NCBI RefSeq assembly: GCF_005116665.1
Contig: NZ_SWCJ01000028.1
Coordinates: 1 to 46,863 of the forward strand
DNA: 46,863 bases
Origin: Ferrimonas aestuarii
GTDB lineage: Bacteria; Pseudomonadota; Gammaproteobacteria; Enterobacterales; Shewanellaceae
Direction of reading: 5' to 3'
The position numbers were made by a program, and so were the translations under genes. The notes under the pieces are model-generated. The model did not search any database and was not told the origin of the DNA. It saw only the letters and a list, made by a program, of their open reading frames with translations. This document shows positions 23,584 to 31,287 of this stretch, piece by piece. How positions within the stretch are numbered: the first letter of the stretch is position 1; each line of letters begins with the position of its first letter.

Positions 23584-24048
23584 TTAGTTGATGGCGTTGT
23601 TGACGGCTTTCTTTAGTAGAGCAAACAGGGTTTCAAGTTCAGACTCATTAAGCCCGAGACCGCCCTCTATTTTCATTAAGGCTTCATCTGCGTCAAGGTG
23701 CAGTTGGCGACCAGCATCGGTGATGATAATCTTAACGATGCGCTGATCCTCATCATCGCGCCGCTTGACCACCAATCCAGACTCTTCCAGTTTATTTAAG
23801 CTGCGAGACACGTTTGAGCTATCTTCCAGCATCCCCTCTTTGAGCTGGCCGACGGTTAGCCCCTCTTTGGGTCCCTTGTCTAGGGCGTGCAGCATCATCA
23901 GTTGTGGCGGTGAAATTTTAAAGGGAAGCAGCTGCCTCGTCATGGTGACTTTCATCTCTTGTGCCATGCACAGCAACAGGCCACTGACCTTTTGATCGGT
24001 GGGGTAATTGGATTGGATAAGCGCATGAACCGCAGACTTATTAGCCAC
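23584..24048 (-). CDS. MarR family transcriptional regulator, 154 aa
   Basis: Winged helix core LTVGQLKEGMLEDSSNVSRSLNKLEESGLVVKRRDDEDQRIVKIIITDAG is typical MarR, with the DxR wing motif. GTG at 24048 is chosen because TTGAGG lies just before it; the TTG at 24069 would put that RBS inside the gene. A perfect 11-bp inverted repeat directly upstream is the probable operator. Likely target: itself and perhaps the GST gene next door. Confidence 0.9.
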   Translation of the reverse strand: MANKSAVHALIQSNYPTDQKVSGLLLCMAQEMKVTMTRQLLPFKISPPQLMMLHALDKGPKEGLTVGQLKEGMLEDSSNVSRSLNKLEESGLVVKRRDDEDQRIVKIIITDAGRQLHLDADEALMKIEGGLGLNESELETLFALLKKAVNNAIN

Positions 24049-24074
24049 AAGAAACCTCAATATGTTCAATGAAT

Positions 24075-24101
24075 CGGCTTAGTGTTACTCACACTAAGCC
24101 G
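24075..24101. promoter_or_regulatory. 11-bp perfect inverted repeat, probable MarR operator
   Basis: CGGCTTAGTGT (24075-24085) and ACACTAAGCCG (24091-24101) flank TACTC. It lies 27 bases before the MarR start, where a repressor would block transcription. No T-run follows on the minus strand, so it is not a good terminator for the upstream gene. Confidence 0.6.
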
Positions 24102-24151
24102 TGATCATACTGCAATTCACTCTTGAGGCAATGCCCGAATCGGTGGCTGGG

Positions 24152-25201
24152 TTAGAAGCAGGCTCCGTAAGCCTGTTTAGGGAAGTAGATATGCACTATG
24201 CCAGCGTGTGTGGTCTGCCTGCGAATAACGTAGCGCTGCTGATTTTCCCCAACGAGGATGCCCTCAATTGCTGGGGTGGCGTAACCCACCGTATCATTGG
24301 GTTTGAGTGAAATAGTTTTGCCGATGCGGTCACTGAGTGTCATAGACTCAGGAATCGGGCGCGGCGAATAGGTGGAAGCGATGGTCCACGCCAGCTTCGG
24401 CTCTATGTCGGTGCGCTGGCCATGGTCGATGGCATCCATACGTTGATACCAGTCCATCAACTCAGGTTGTTGTTCGGTGATCACCGGATAGTCTAAGGAC
24501 GCTCGATACCAGCGAAGGTGAAAGGCGCTAAAGTCGGCAATGGTGGGAGCACTCTGGCCGAATAAGTACGGGCCACCTTGCAGGGCGTCTGCTAATTCTC
24601 GGTTTTTCTGTTCCAGCTTAAGCTGAGCGAGCGCCCGATCCATGGTGGGCTGTTCAAAATCGCTAAATGCCCCGAGGCGGTCTCGGGTGAATCGAACCAT
24701 CTGCCCAAATGGCATCATATGGTGCAAACCACTGAGAAACTGCAGTTTACTCATTGAGTTTAATATGGGTAAAAACAGCTCAGGCTCTTGAGAGGTGACC
24801 AACTGCTGCGAGCGAGTGGACTGCTGGCTTCGGTCTAATTCGGGTTGGTGAGACAGCGCGGCAATCTCTTTAGCAATCAAATCTGAGTCGACGAAGATAT
24901 CAGCGCCAATTTGGAGGAGAGGGATGCGCCGAGCATAACCGCCAACTAACTCTTCTTGAATCGGTCGCGGTGGTAAGGGCGCGTTAACGGCGTACCACTT
25001 TAGCTGAGTGTAACCGAGCATGATGCGCGCTTTTTCGGCGAAGGGGCTGTACTGAGTGTGGTGTAATACGATGGGGGGCAGGTCGGGATTAAGCTCGATA
25101 CTACTCTGCAGTTGTGGCACGTTTTGTGCGCAGCCAAAGGAGAGTAGCACACTTGCAGCACCGGTAATGGCAGCGGCACAGCGCGTTAATTTGGTCATCA
25201 T
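24152..25201 (-). CDS. Glutathione S-transferase-fold protein with N-terminal export signal and C-terminal extension, 349 aa
   Basis: Residues 1-24 look like a signal peptide (KLTRCAAAITGAASVLLSFGC); the lipobox is imperfect (SFGC), so it may be a lipoprotein or a plain secreted protein. A thioredoxin-like GST domain follows (IVLHHTQYSPFAEKARIMLGY from ~44, IPLLQIGADIFVDSDLIAKEIA), then a helical GST C-domain (GGPYLFGQSAPTIADFSAFHLRWYRA). The last ~70 residues form an extra beta-rich segment. The CPYC-type Cys is absent; Ser in YSPFAE is the likely active residue. The ATG with AAGGG upstream argues the signal is real. Neighbours: MarR downstream, LysR upstream, and TCATGACAC palindromes at its promoter. 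Confidence 0.8.
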   Translation of the reverse strand: MMTKLTRCAAAITGAASVLLSFGCAQNVPQLQSSIELNPDLPPIVLHHTQYSPFAEKARIMLGYTQLKWYAVNAPLPPRPIQEELVGGYARRIPLLQIGADIFVDSDLIAKEIAALSHQPELDRSQQSTRSQQLVTSQEPELFLPILNSMSKLQFLSGLHHMMPFGQMVRFTRDRLGAFSDFEQPTMDRALAQLKLEQKNRELADALQGGPYLFGQSAPTIADFSAFHLRWYRASLDYPVITEQQPELMDWYQRMDAIDHGQRTDIEPKLAWTIASTYSPRPIPESMTLSDRIGKTISLKPNDTVGYATPAIEGILVGENQQRYVIRRQTTHAGIVHIYFPKQAYGACF

Positions 25202-25214
25202 TATACGCCCTTGT

Positions 25215-25226
25215 GTGTCATGACAC
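25215..25226. promoter_or_regulatory. GTGTCATGACAC palindrome upstream of GST gene
   Basis: A perfect 12-bp palindrome, 14 bases before the GST start. The same half-site occurs twice more at 25295-25325. Confidence 0.6.
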
Positions 25227-25294
25227 TTATTTGGTTAAAAAAGCGGCCCCAGTGGTGGTTAGAAGGATTCACACACCGGAACCGCGTCATTTAG

Positions 25295-25325
25295 TATCAT
25301 GACACATTTTAATGGTGTCATGATA
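25295..25325. promoter_or_regulatory. Inverted TCATGACAC half-sites over the GST promoter
   Basis: TATCATGACAC (25295-25305) and GTGTCATGATA (25315-25325) form an 11-bp perfect inverted repeat with a 9-bp spacer. On the minus strand ATGACA and GATACT, 17 bp apart, fall inside the arms as -35 and -10, so a bound protein would occlude the promoter. Confidence 0.6.
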
Positions 25326-25379
25326 TATAAGTTGAGAACATGGTGTTAATTGTAAACTTGATCACGGATGGAGCTGGTT

Positions 25380-26255
25380 CTAGGGCTCGCTCAGGGCTTG
25401 TTTGAGGCGGTCGATCAGCAGGCTGACTTTAGGAGACAGTTGACGGTTGTGGGGGTAGAGTGCCCAGATCCCTTCTTCTGGCGGGCGAAATTGTGTCATT
25501 AGTTCCACCAGCTCTCCGGTTTGTAGCGGCTGTGATACATAGTTGCTCGGCAGTTGCACTAAGCCAACGCCGGCTAACGCCATGTCCAGCAGTGCTTGGC
25601 CGCTGTTACAACGCAATGAACCAGAGACTTTGAGCTGAGTGGTGCGGTTGTTATTGTTAAAGCGCCAGTAATCTAAGGTACCCAATAGGCAGTTGTGATT
25701 GGCAAGCTCTGACAGGCTGTGGGGTTCGCCGCTGCGCTCAAGGTAGCTTGGGGCGGCACAAAGGTGCAAAGTTCGGCTACCCAGACGTTTGGCCATCATG
25801 TTGGAGTCGGCCAATTGTCCTAGTCGAATGGCCAGATCGACCCCTTCATCGACCAAGTCCACCTGTAGATTGGTGAGCATCATCTCTACATTGAGGTCTG
25901 GGTACTCAAGACAGTATTGGCTGATGACCGGTGTGATATGTTGTTCACCAAAGGCCACCGGAGCAGTAAGCTTGAGTTTACCCCTTGGGTTGCTCTGCAG
26001 ACTATTGAGTGCAGATTCTGCTTCCTCAACGCCATCGAGAAGTGGTCGGGTATGCTGATAGAAAAGCTGACCGGCATCGGTTACCGTGACTCGGCGTGTG
26101 GTGCGGTAGAAGAGTTTGGTTGCCAGACGCTGTTCTAACGTACTGATCTGCCGGCTAACCTGCGCAGTCGAGATCCCCAAGCGTTTTGAGGCTGCGGTAA
26201 ATGACTCTGTCTCTACCACTGCAACAAATTCATTGATACCTTCCCAGTTAGCCAA
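25380..26255 (-). CDS. LysR family regulator, probably of frmAB, 291 aa
   Basis: Winged helix EFVAVVETESFTAASKRLGISTAQVSRQISTLEQRLATKLFYRTTRRV and an effector domain starting KLKLTAPVAFGEQHITPVI. It is divergent from frmA, with 206 bases between, the layout of a LysR regulator and its target. A T-N11-A box with a TCAC/GTGA dyad lies next to the frmA -10. It may also act on the GST gene behind it. Confidence 0.93.
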   Translation of the reverse strand: MANWEGINEFVAVVETESFTAASKRLGISTAQVSRQISTLEQRLATKLFYRTTRRVTVTDAGQLFYQHTRPLLDGVEEAESALNSLQSNPRGKLKLTAPVAFGEQHITPVISQYCLEYPDLNVEMMLTNLQVDLVDEGVDLAIRLGQLADSNMMAKRLGSRTLHLCAAPSYLERSGEPHSLSELANHNCLLGTLDYWRFNNNNRTTQLKVSGSLRCNSGQALLDMALAGVGLVQLPSNYVSQPLQTGELVELMTQFRPPEEGIWALYPHNRQLSPKVSLLIDRLKQALSEP

Positions 26256-26372
26256 TGCGCTCTCCTATAAATAATCAGCAGCAACTTGGCGCCGAGTATA
26301 CCCTTTTTAAACCCGATGCAGTGCCAAGATTATTCCTTCTGGGTAAAAGTTTATTGCGATTTAGAGGGATTA

Positions 26373-26397
26373 TCACATCTCGTGAGCTAATTATAAT
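26373..26397 (+). promoter_or_regulatory. frmA promoter with LysR-type box
   Basis: A consensus -10 TATAAT lies at 26392-26397 but the -35 position is poor (ATTATC). TCAC-ATCTC-GTGA (26373-26385) fits the LysR T-N11-A motif and lies over the -35, the place expected for an activator that makes up for a weak -35. Confidence 0.55.
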
Positions 26398-26461
26398 GGC
26401 CGCCATCAAATGCAGAACAGCCACTGCTGTTTCTTACGTTATCTCTAGTTAGGAGTGAAGC

Positions 26462-27592
26462 ATGACCGCTCAAGTGATTAAGTCAAAAGCCGCTGTAGCC
26501 TGGGGTCCTGGCCAGCCACTGAAAATGGAAACCGTGGACGTCGCACCACCTAAAGCAGGTGAAGTTCGCATTAAAGTGATGGCCACCGGTGTGTGCCATA
26601 CCGATGCATTTACCCTTTCCGGTGATGATCCAGAGGGTATTTTCCCATCCATCTTGGGCCACGAAGGCGGCGGTATTGTTGAGTCTGTGGGCGAAGGCGT
26701 AACCAGCGTTAAAGTCGGCGACCACGTTATTCCTCTGTACACCCCTGAGTGTGGCGAGTGTAAGTTCTGTAAATCAGGTAAAACCAACCTGTGTCAGAAG
26801 ATTCGCGAAACTCAAGGTAAAGGCCTGATGCCTGATGGCACTACTCGTTTCTCCATTAACGGTGAGCCAATCTACCACTACATGGGTTGCTCAACCTTCT
26901 CTGAATACACGGTACTGCCTGAGATCTCTCTGGCGAAGATCAACAAAGATGCGCCATTGGAAGAGGTTTGCCTGCTAGGTTGTGGCGTAACCACTGGTAT
27001 GGGGGCGGTAACCAACACTGCGGATGTTCAGCCTGGTGATACCGTTGCCGTATTCGGCTTGGGTGGTATCGGTCTGTCTGCCATCATTGGCGCACAGATG
27101 GCCAAAGCCGGTCGCATTATTGCCATCGACATCAACCCGTCGAAGTTTGATCTTGCTCGTAAGCTTGGCGCGACTGATTGCGTGAACCCGAAAGAGTTCG
27201 ACAAGCCAATTCAGGAAGTGATCGTTGAGATGACCGATGGCGGTGTGGATTTCTCCTTCGAGTGTGTAGGTAACGTACACCTGATGCGTAGTGCTCTAGA
27301 GTGCTGCCACAAAGGTTGGGGTGAATCTGTGATCATTGGTGTTGCTGGTGCAGGCCAAGAGATCTCCACTCGTCCATTCCAGTTGGTGACCGGCCGTGTA
27401 TGGAAAGGCTCTGCCTTCGGCGGCGTTAAAGGCCGCTCTGAGCTGCCTGAGTACGTTGAGCGTTACATGAATGGTGAGTTTAAACTGGATGATTTCATCA
27501 CCCACACCATGGGTCTGGAAGAGGTTAACGAAGCGTTCGAACTGATGCACAAAGGTGAGAGCATTCGTACCGTTATCCACTTTGATAAATAA
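26462..27592 (+). CDS. frmA: S-(hydroxymethyl)glutathione dehydrogenase / class III alcohol dehydrogenase, 376 aa
   Basis: Zinc-dependent medium-chain dehydrogenase. Catalytic zinc ligands Cys45, His67 (GHEGGGIVESVG) and Cys174 (GCGVTTGMG); structural zinc Cys97, 100, 103, 111 (CGECKFCKSGKTNLC). NAD site GLGGIGL followed by Asp in IIAIDINPSKF. Oxidises the spontaneous adduct of formaldehyde and glutathione to S-formylglutathione and can reduce S-nitrosoglutathione. AGGAG precedes the ATG. It is followed by frmB in the same direction and preceded by a divergent LysR gene rather than the FrmR repressor of E. coli. Confidence 0.97.
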   Translation: MTAQVIKSKAAVAWGPGQPLKMETVDVAPPKAGEVRIKVMATGVCHTDAFTLSGDDPEGIFPSILGHEGGGIVESVGEGVTSVKVGDHVIPLYTPECGECKFCKSGKTNLCQKIRETQGKGLMPDGTTRFSINGEPIYHYMGCSTFSEYTVLPEISLAKINKDAPLEEVCLLGCGVTTGMGAVTNTADVQPGDTVAVFGLGGIGLSAIIGAQMAKAGRIIAIDINPSKFDLARKLGATDCVNPKEFDKPIQEVIVEMTDGGVDFSFECVGNVHLMRSALECCHKGWGESVIIGVAGAGQEISTRPFQLVTGRVWKGSAFGGVKGRSELPEYVERYMNGEFKLDDFITHTMGLEEVNEAFELMHKGESIRTVIHFDK

Positions 27593-27607
27593 GTGATTAA
27601 CTAAAAG

Positions 27608-27634
27608 GGTGGGGCGCGTTCCCCACCTCTTTTT
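27608..27634 (+). terminator. Hairpin between frmA and frmB
   Basis: GGTGGGG (27608-27614) pairs with CCCCACC (27621-27627), followed by TCTTTTTC. It would lower frmB transcription relative to frmA or, if efficient, require a separate frmB promoter. Confidence 0.7.
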
Positions 27635-27663
27635 CATTTTGCTTTTGGGAGCGCTTCTCGCAC

Positions 27664-28509
27664 ATGAGCACTTTAGAGAACATCAGTTGCAACCGCGCTT
27701 TCGGCGGTTGGCACAAACGTTATCGTCACACCTCCAGTACCACTGGTACTGAGATGGTGTTTGCTATCTATTTACCGCCGCAAGCTAGCGGAAGCCGCAA
27801 GGTTCCGGTGCTGTATTGGTTGTCGGGGCTGACCTGCACTGACGAAAACTTCATGCAGAAAGCTGGCGCTCAGCGCATGGCGGCAGAGCTGGGCATCGCC
27901 ATTGTGGCACCAGATACCAGTCCTCGCGGTGAAGAGGTGGCTAACGACGAAGGGTATGATCTGGGCCAAGGTGCCGGGTTTTACGTGAATTCGACTCAAG
28001 CTCCGTGGCAGTCTCACTACCAGATGTACGATTACATCACCAAAGAGTTGCCTGAGCTGGTGGAGGCCAATTTCCCGGTGAACGACAAGCGTTCCATCGC
28101 GGGCCACTCAATGGGCGGTCACGGCGCGTTGATCTCAGCTCTGAAGAATCCGGGTCGCTACTTGAGCGCGTCGGCGTTTTCGCCAATCGTGAATCCAACC
28201 CAAGTTCCTTGGGGACAAAAAGCCTTTGCGGCGTATTTGGGTGACGATGTCGAAGCCTGGAAAGCGTACGACAGCTGCGAATTGATCGCTGCCGCCGATG
28301 CCAATGATCGGACGCCGATGCTGGTAAGCCAAGGCTTGAGTGATGAGTTTCTTGCCGAGCAATTGACGCCACAGCGCCTTAAACAAGCCGCCCGTGACAA
28401 CGGCTATCCGCTGGTTTTGGAGCAACATGAAGGCTATGACCATAGCTACTATTTCATCGCCAGTTTCATCGAGCAGCATCTAAAGTTTCACGCCAATTTT
28501 TTGGTGTAA
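27664..28509 (+). CDS. frmB: S-formylglutathione hydrolase, 281 aa
   Basis: Esterase D family alpha/beta hydrolase. Nucleophile Ser149 in AGHSMGGHGAL, acid in SQGLSDEFL, and His in EQHEGYDHSYYF. The opening NISCNRAFGGWHKRYRHTS and the oxyanion stretch LSGLTCTDENFMQKAGAQR are typical. Hydrolyses S-formylglutathione to formate and glutathione, the second step after FrmA. Separated from frmA by 71 bases with a hairpin. The formate made here is a substrate for the fused formate dehydrogenase at 6883-11013. Confidence 0.97.
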   Translation: MSTLENISCNRAFGGWHKRYRHTSSTTGTEMVFAIYLPPQASGSRKVPVLYWLSGLTCTDENFMQKAGAQRMAAELGIAIVAPDTSPRGEEVANDEGYDLGQGAGFYVNSTQAPWQSHYQMYDYITKELPELVEANFPVNDKRSIAGHSMGGHGALISALKNPGRYLSASAFSPIVNPTQVPWGQKAFAAYLGDDVEAWKAYDSCELIAAADANDRTPMLVSQGLSDEFLAEQLTPQRLKQAARDNGYPLVLEQHEGYDHSYYFIASFIEQHLKFHANFLV

Positions 28510-28528
28510 ACCGAAGCTGAATCCCTAT

Positions 28529-28550
28529 ACGCCCTGCATTTGCGGGGCGT
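28529..28550 (+). terminator. Terminator after frmB
   Basis: ACGCCCTGC (28529-28537) pairs with GCGGGGCGT (28542-28550, one G:T pair) around ATTT, followed by TTTTG. Confidence 0.85.
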
Positions 28551-28580
28551 TTTTGTATCGATGGCATGACAGTCGCTTTT

Positions 28581-28833
28581 ATACCAATTACATTAGGGTC
28601 TGTTGACCTTTCGTGCGCCACAAACTGATCTTTTTGTTCTGAATCTAACCGCCTGTGTCAGGACAGATAGCAGGCAATGGGTCTCTGGACGCCCTTCCCG
28701 GAAGGCTGATTTAATGGGCCCTCATGCAGCGTTAGTAAACCTCACGGTAGAGCTACTAGAGTTTGGCTTTACAGCCTTGCCGGAGAACCGATTAATTTCA
28801 GAGAAATGATCAAATTATTGGTGCAATTGGTAT
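28581..28833. mobile_element. MITE-like element, 253 bp, with ATACCAATTRCA ends
   Basis: The left end ATACCAATTACA (28581-28592) and the right end TGCAATTGGTAT (28822-28833) are inverted repeats with 11 of 12 bases matching. No transposase is inside; a 68-codon frame lacks an RBS and looks non-coding. GGTC-TGTT-GACC forms a hairpin near the left end. No clear target-site duplication is visible. The remaining bases to 29024 hold no recognisable gene. Confidence 0.6.
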
Positions 28834-29024
28834 CACCTCTTTGCTGGGATTAGAGAGATGAGATTGATTGAGCGCTTTGTAACCGGAAGCTCGTTTGCCG
28901 TGGCAGACAAACAGCATCATCATATTCAGCGGTTTTGAGACCGAATTGGCTGTGCCTTGTTGGTGCAAAGGGTTAGCTTGAGATAAGCTCTGACTCGATT
29001 TGAATTTATAAAAAGAGTGACGCG

Positions 29025-29339
29025 ATGAGCTTATCCGAAATGACCTTTTTCGAGCGTTTTGAAGCTGATATTTTGTCTGGAAAAAAGACCATCACCATTC
29101 GGGATGCGTCCGAGAAGGATTATGCTCCAGGTAGCTGTGTTCAGGTATCGACTTTTGAAGACAACCGCAGGTTTTGCCAGCTGAGAATCGACTCGGTCAC
29201 CGCCTTAGAGTTTGAGCAGCTATCAGAGCGCCATGCCGAGCAGGAGAACATGACCTTACCCCAGCTTAAGGCCGTGATTCGAGATATCTACCCAAATACC
29301 GATTCACTGTATGTGGTTGCCTTTCAACTCGTGAATTGA
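29025..29339 (+). CDS. yqfB: ASCH domain N4-acetylcytidine amidohydrolase, YqfB-like, 104 aa
   Basis: Close to E. coli YqfB in length (103) and sequence: ITFF/MTFFERFEADILSGKKTITIRDASE, the Lys-Thr pair of the ASCH fold, then HAEQENMTLPQLKAVIRDIYP. E. coli YqfB hydrolyses N4-acetylcytidine to cytidine and acetate, a step in salvage of this modified nucleoside. The catalytic Lys, Thr and Glu are inferred to be Lys20/21, Thr24 and the HAEQE Glu. Stands alone between the MITE and the SMR gene. Confidence 0.9.
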   Translation: MSLSEMTFFERFEADILSGKKTITIRDASEKDYAPGSCVQVSTFEDNRRFCQLRIDSVTALEFEQLSERHAEQENMTLPQLKAVIRDIYPNTDSLYVVAFQLVN

Positions 29340-29400
29340 TTGCTATTATCCACTTGAATTCAAAGGCTTTTACTTCCATTTTCGCCCTCCCTTCGTTCCG

Positions 29401-29430
29401 AATAACTATTACCAAGTGGTAATAGTTATT
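29401..29430. promoter_or_regulatory. Perfect 14-bp inverted repeat upstream of SMR gene
   Basis: AATAACTATTACCA (29401-29414) and TGGTAATAGTTATT (29417-29430) flank AG. It lies 62 bases after yqfB and 38 bases before the TATAAT box of the SMR gene. It could be a repressor operator for the pump or a weak terminator for yqfB; the arms are A+T-rich, which favours an operator. Confidence 0.6.
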
Positions 29431-29467
29431 TGCCAATTCGGCGGATTATCAATTTCTATCGCATCAA

Positions 29468-29473
29468 TATAAT
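29468..29473 (+). promoter_or_regulatory. -10 box of the SMR gene
   Basis: Consensus TATAAT, 35 bases before the ATG. The -35 region (around GATTAT) is weak. Confidence 0.5.
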
Positions 29474-29508
29474 GCTCCTCATCAATTAAACAGCGGAAGG
29501 CGAAAGCG

Positions 29509-29835
29509 ATGAGTTGGGTATTTCTATTTTTGGGTGTGGTGGCTGAAGCCCTGTCTCATGTGGCACTGAAAGCCACCGATGGCTTTAGCCGTCCGGGACC
29601 TTTGGTGCTGGTGGTGCTGGGCCACCTGAGCGCTTTCCTCTTTCTTGCTTATGCCATGAAAGGTTTACCCGTTGGCGTGGTGCATGCGCTGTGGGCTGGT
29701 TTGGCCATTGTGGTGGTAACCATGCTCTCTGCTTGGCTTTATAAACAGCATCTGGACACCGCCACTTGGATTGGTATGGCTCTCATCATGGTGGGTGTCA
29801 TGCTGGTTAATTTTAGCCAAGGTCACAGCCACTAA
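29509..29835 (+). CDS. Small multidrug resistance (SMR) family transporter, 108 aa
   Basis: Four helices. The membrane-embedded Glu that carries drug and protons in EmrE (Glu14) is present in VVAEALSHVALKATDGF, and the aromatic in HALWAGLAIVVV matches EmrE Trp63. GLPVGVVHALWAG is the family signature. Length 108 against 110 for EmrE. Works as an antiparallel dimer in the inner membrane, exporting cationic compounds or guanidinium-type metabolites; which type cannot be decided. Confidence 0.9.
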   Translation: MSWVFLFLGVVAEALSHVALKATDGFSRPGPLVLVVLGHLSAFLFLAYAMKGLPVGVVHALWAGLAIVVVTMLSAWLYKQHLDTATWIGMALIMVGVMLVNFSQGHSH

Positions 29836-29931
29836 CTCATTGTAGCCCGGTTGTTTTAGCAAAACGTTTCGCTTTAACAGCCGTTGGTCTCATCTCATTT
29901 TTGTATCGATTTTTAGTTTTTGGAGAGAGCG

Positions 29932-31221
29932 ATGACTCGCATTGTTGTGGTCGGCGGCGGCGCTGGCGGTATGGAACTGTTGAAGAAATTGGGTAAACGC
30001 CTTGGCAAAACCGGCAAGGCTGAAATTACCCTTGTGGATGTGAGCGACTTTCATATCTGGAAGCCATTGCTGCATGAGCTGGCGACTGGAAGCCTTGATG
30101 AAGGGCTAAACGCGGTGGATTATCGCAGCCATGGCGCTAAAAATGGCTACCGCTTTGAGCAAGGGCCTTTGGTTGGTCTGGATAAGGATCAAAAGCAGCT
30201 AAGAATTGGTGCCACCTTCGATGAGCAAGGAAACGAAGTGTTGCCGGAGCGTTCCCTGAATTATGACTATTTGGTCATAGGTGTCGGCGCAGTCACCAAC
30301 GACTTTGGCATACCGGGAGTCCAACAACACAGCCACTCATTGGATCTGACCTCGGAAGCCATGACCATGCGTAAGCGCATCCATAAGCTGATGCTGCAGC
30401 ACAGCCAAGGACTACGCCATGGCAAACTCAAGATGGCCATTGTTGGCGGCGGCGCCACCGGAGTGGAGATGGCGGCAGAGATGCACCATTTGACCGAGAT
30501 GATGCAAAGTTATGGGTTTGATCTTGGGGATGATCTGCTTGAGGTCACCTTGATAGAAGCTGGCCCGACGGTAATGCCTGGTTTGCCTAAAGCGCACCTA
30601 CGTGCCGCGGTTGCGGAAAACCTAGAACTACTGGGTGTTACTGTGCTTACCGACACTCGAGTGACCGAAGTGACGCAAGCGGGTTTGATGACTGCGTCTG
30701 GAGAATTTATTCAGTCTGACCTGACGTTATGGGCGGCTGGCGTTAAGGCACCTGAGGTGCTTTCGACTTTGGGCCTGCACACCAATGCTCAAAACCAACT
30801 TTCGGTTAGCGACAGCGGTCAAAGCCTTACCGATCCTGCGATTTTCGCCTTTGGGGACTGTGCATCAGTGCCTCAACCTGATGGCAGCTTTTTACCTGCT
30901 CGGGGCCAAACTGCCCGTCAGCTGGCGCTGTTGGTGGCCGACAACTTAATGCTGCTGCAGGAATACTCCGATGTTGAACTGAAGCGCTACGTCTATAAAG
31001 ATCTGGGTTCCTTTGTGAACTTGGCGCGGTTCCATACGGTAGGCAACATGTTCTCCTTTATGAAAGGTGGCTTGGCACTGGCGGGATGTCCGGCTCGGTT
31101 TGTGTATGCCTCTTTGTACCGCCGCCACATGTTGGCACTTCATGGTCCAATTAAAGGCGGCCTATTATTAGTGCTTAATGGAATGCAGCGACTATTTCGA
31201 CCTCAGTTGAAACTGTGGTAA
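29932..31221 (+). CDS. ndh: Type II NADH dehydrogenase (NDH-2), 429 aa
   Basis: Two Rossmann motifs: IVVVGGGAGGMELLKKLG for FAD near the start and MAIVGGGATGVEMAAEMHH for NADH in the middle. The quinone/FAD signature AFGDCASVPQPDGSFLPARGQTARQLA is present. C-terminal amphipathic helix region (RPQLKLW end) attaches the enzyme to the inner membrane. Transfers electrons from NADH to quinone without proton pumping. ATG at 29932 has GGAGAG upstream; an in-frame TTG at 29920 overlaps that site. Confidence 0.95.
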   Translation: MTRIVVVGGGAGGMELLKKLGKRLGKTGKAEITLVDVSDFHIWKPLLHELATGSLDEGLNAVDYRSHGAKNGYRFEQGPLVGLDKDQKQLRIGATFDEQGNEVLPERSLNYDYLVIGVGAVTNDFGIPGVQQHSHSLDLTSEAMTMRKRIHKLMLQHSQGLRHGKLKMAIVGGGATGVEMAAEMHHLTEMMQSYGFDLGDDLLEVTLIEAGPTVMPGLPKAHLRAAVAENLELLGVTVLTDTRVTEVTQAGLMTASGEFIQSDLTLWAAGVKAPEVLSTLGLHTNAQNQLSVSDSGQSLTDPAIFAFGDCASVPQPDGSFLPARGQTARQLALLVADNLMLLQEYSDVELKRYVYKDLGSFVNLARFHTVGNMFSFMKGGLALAGCPARFVYASLYRRHMLALHGPIKGGLLLVLNGMQRLFRPQLKLW

Positions 31222-31287
31222 TTACCTATTTAGCGTTGAGCAGGGAAGCTCGTTTCTTATATTCGTTTTGAATTTAGGAGGAGTGTT

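Noticed and set aside
28603..28809. 68-codon frame inside the MITE-like element
   Set aside because: No RBS, no recognisable domain, wholly inside a repeat element.
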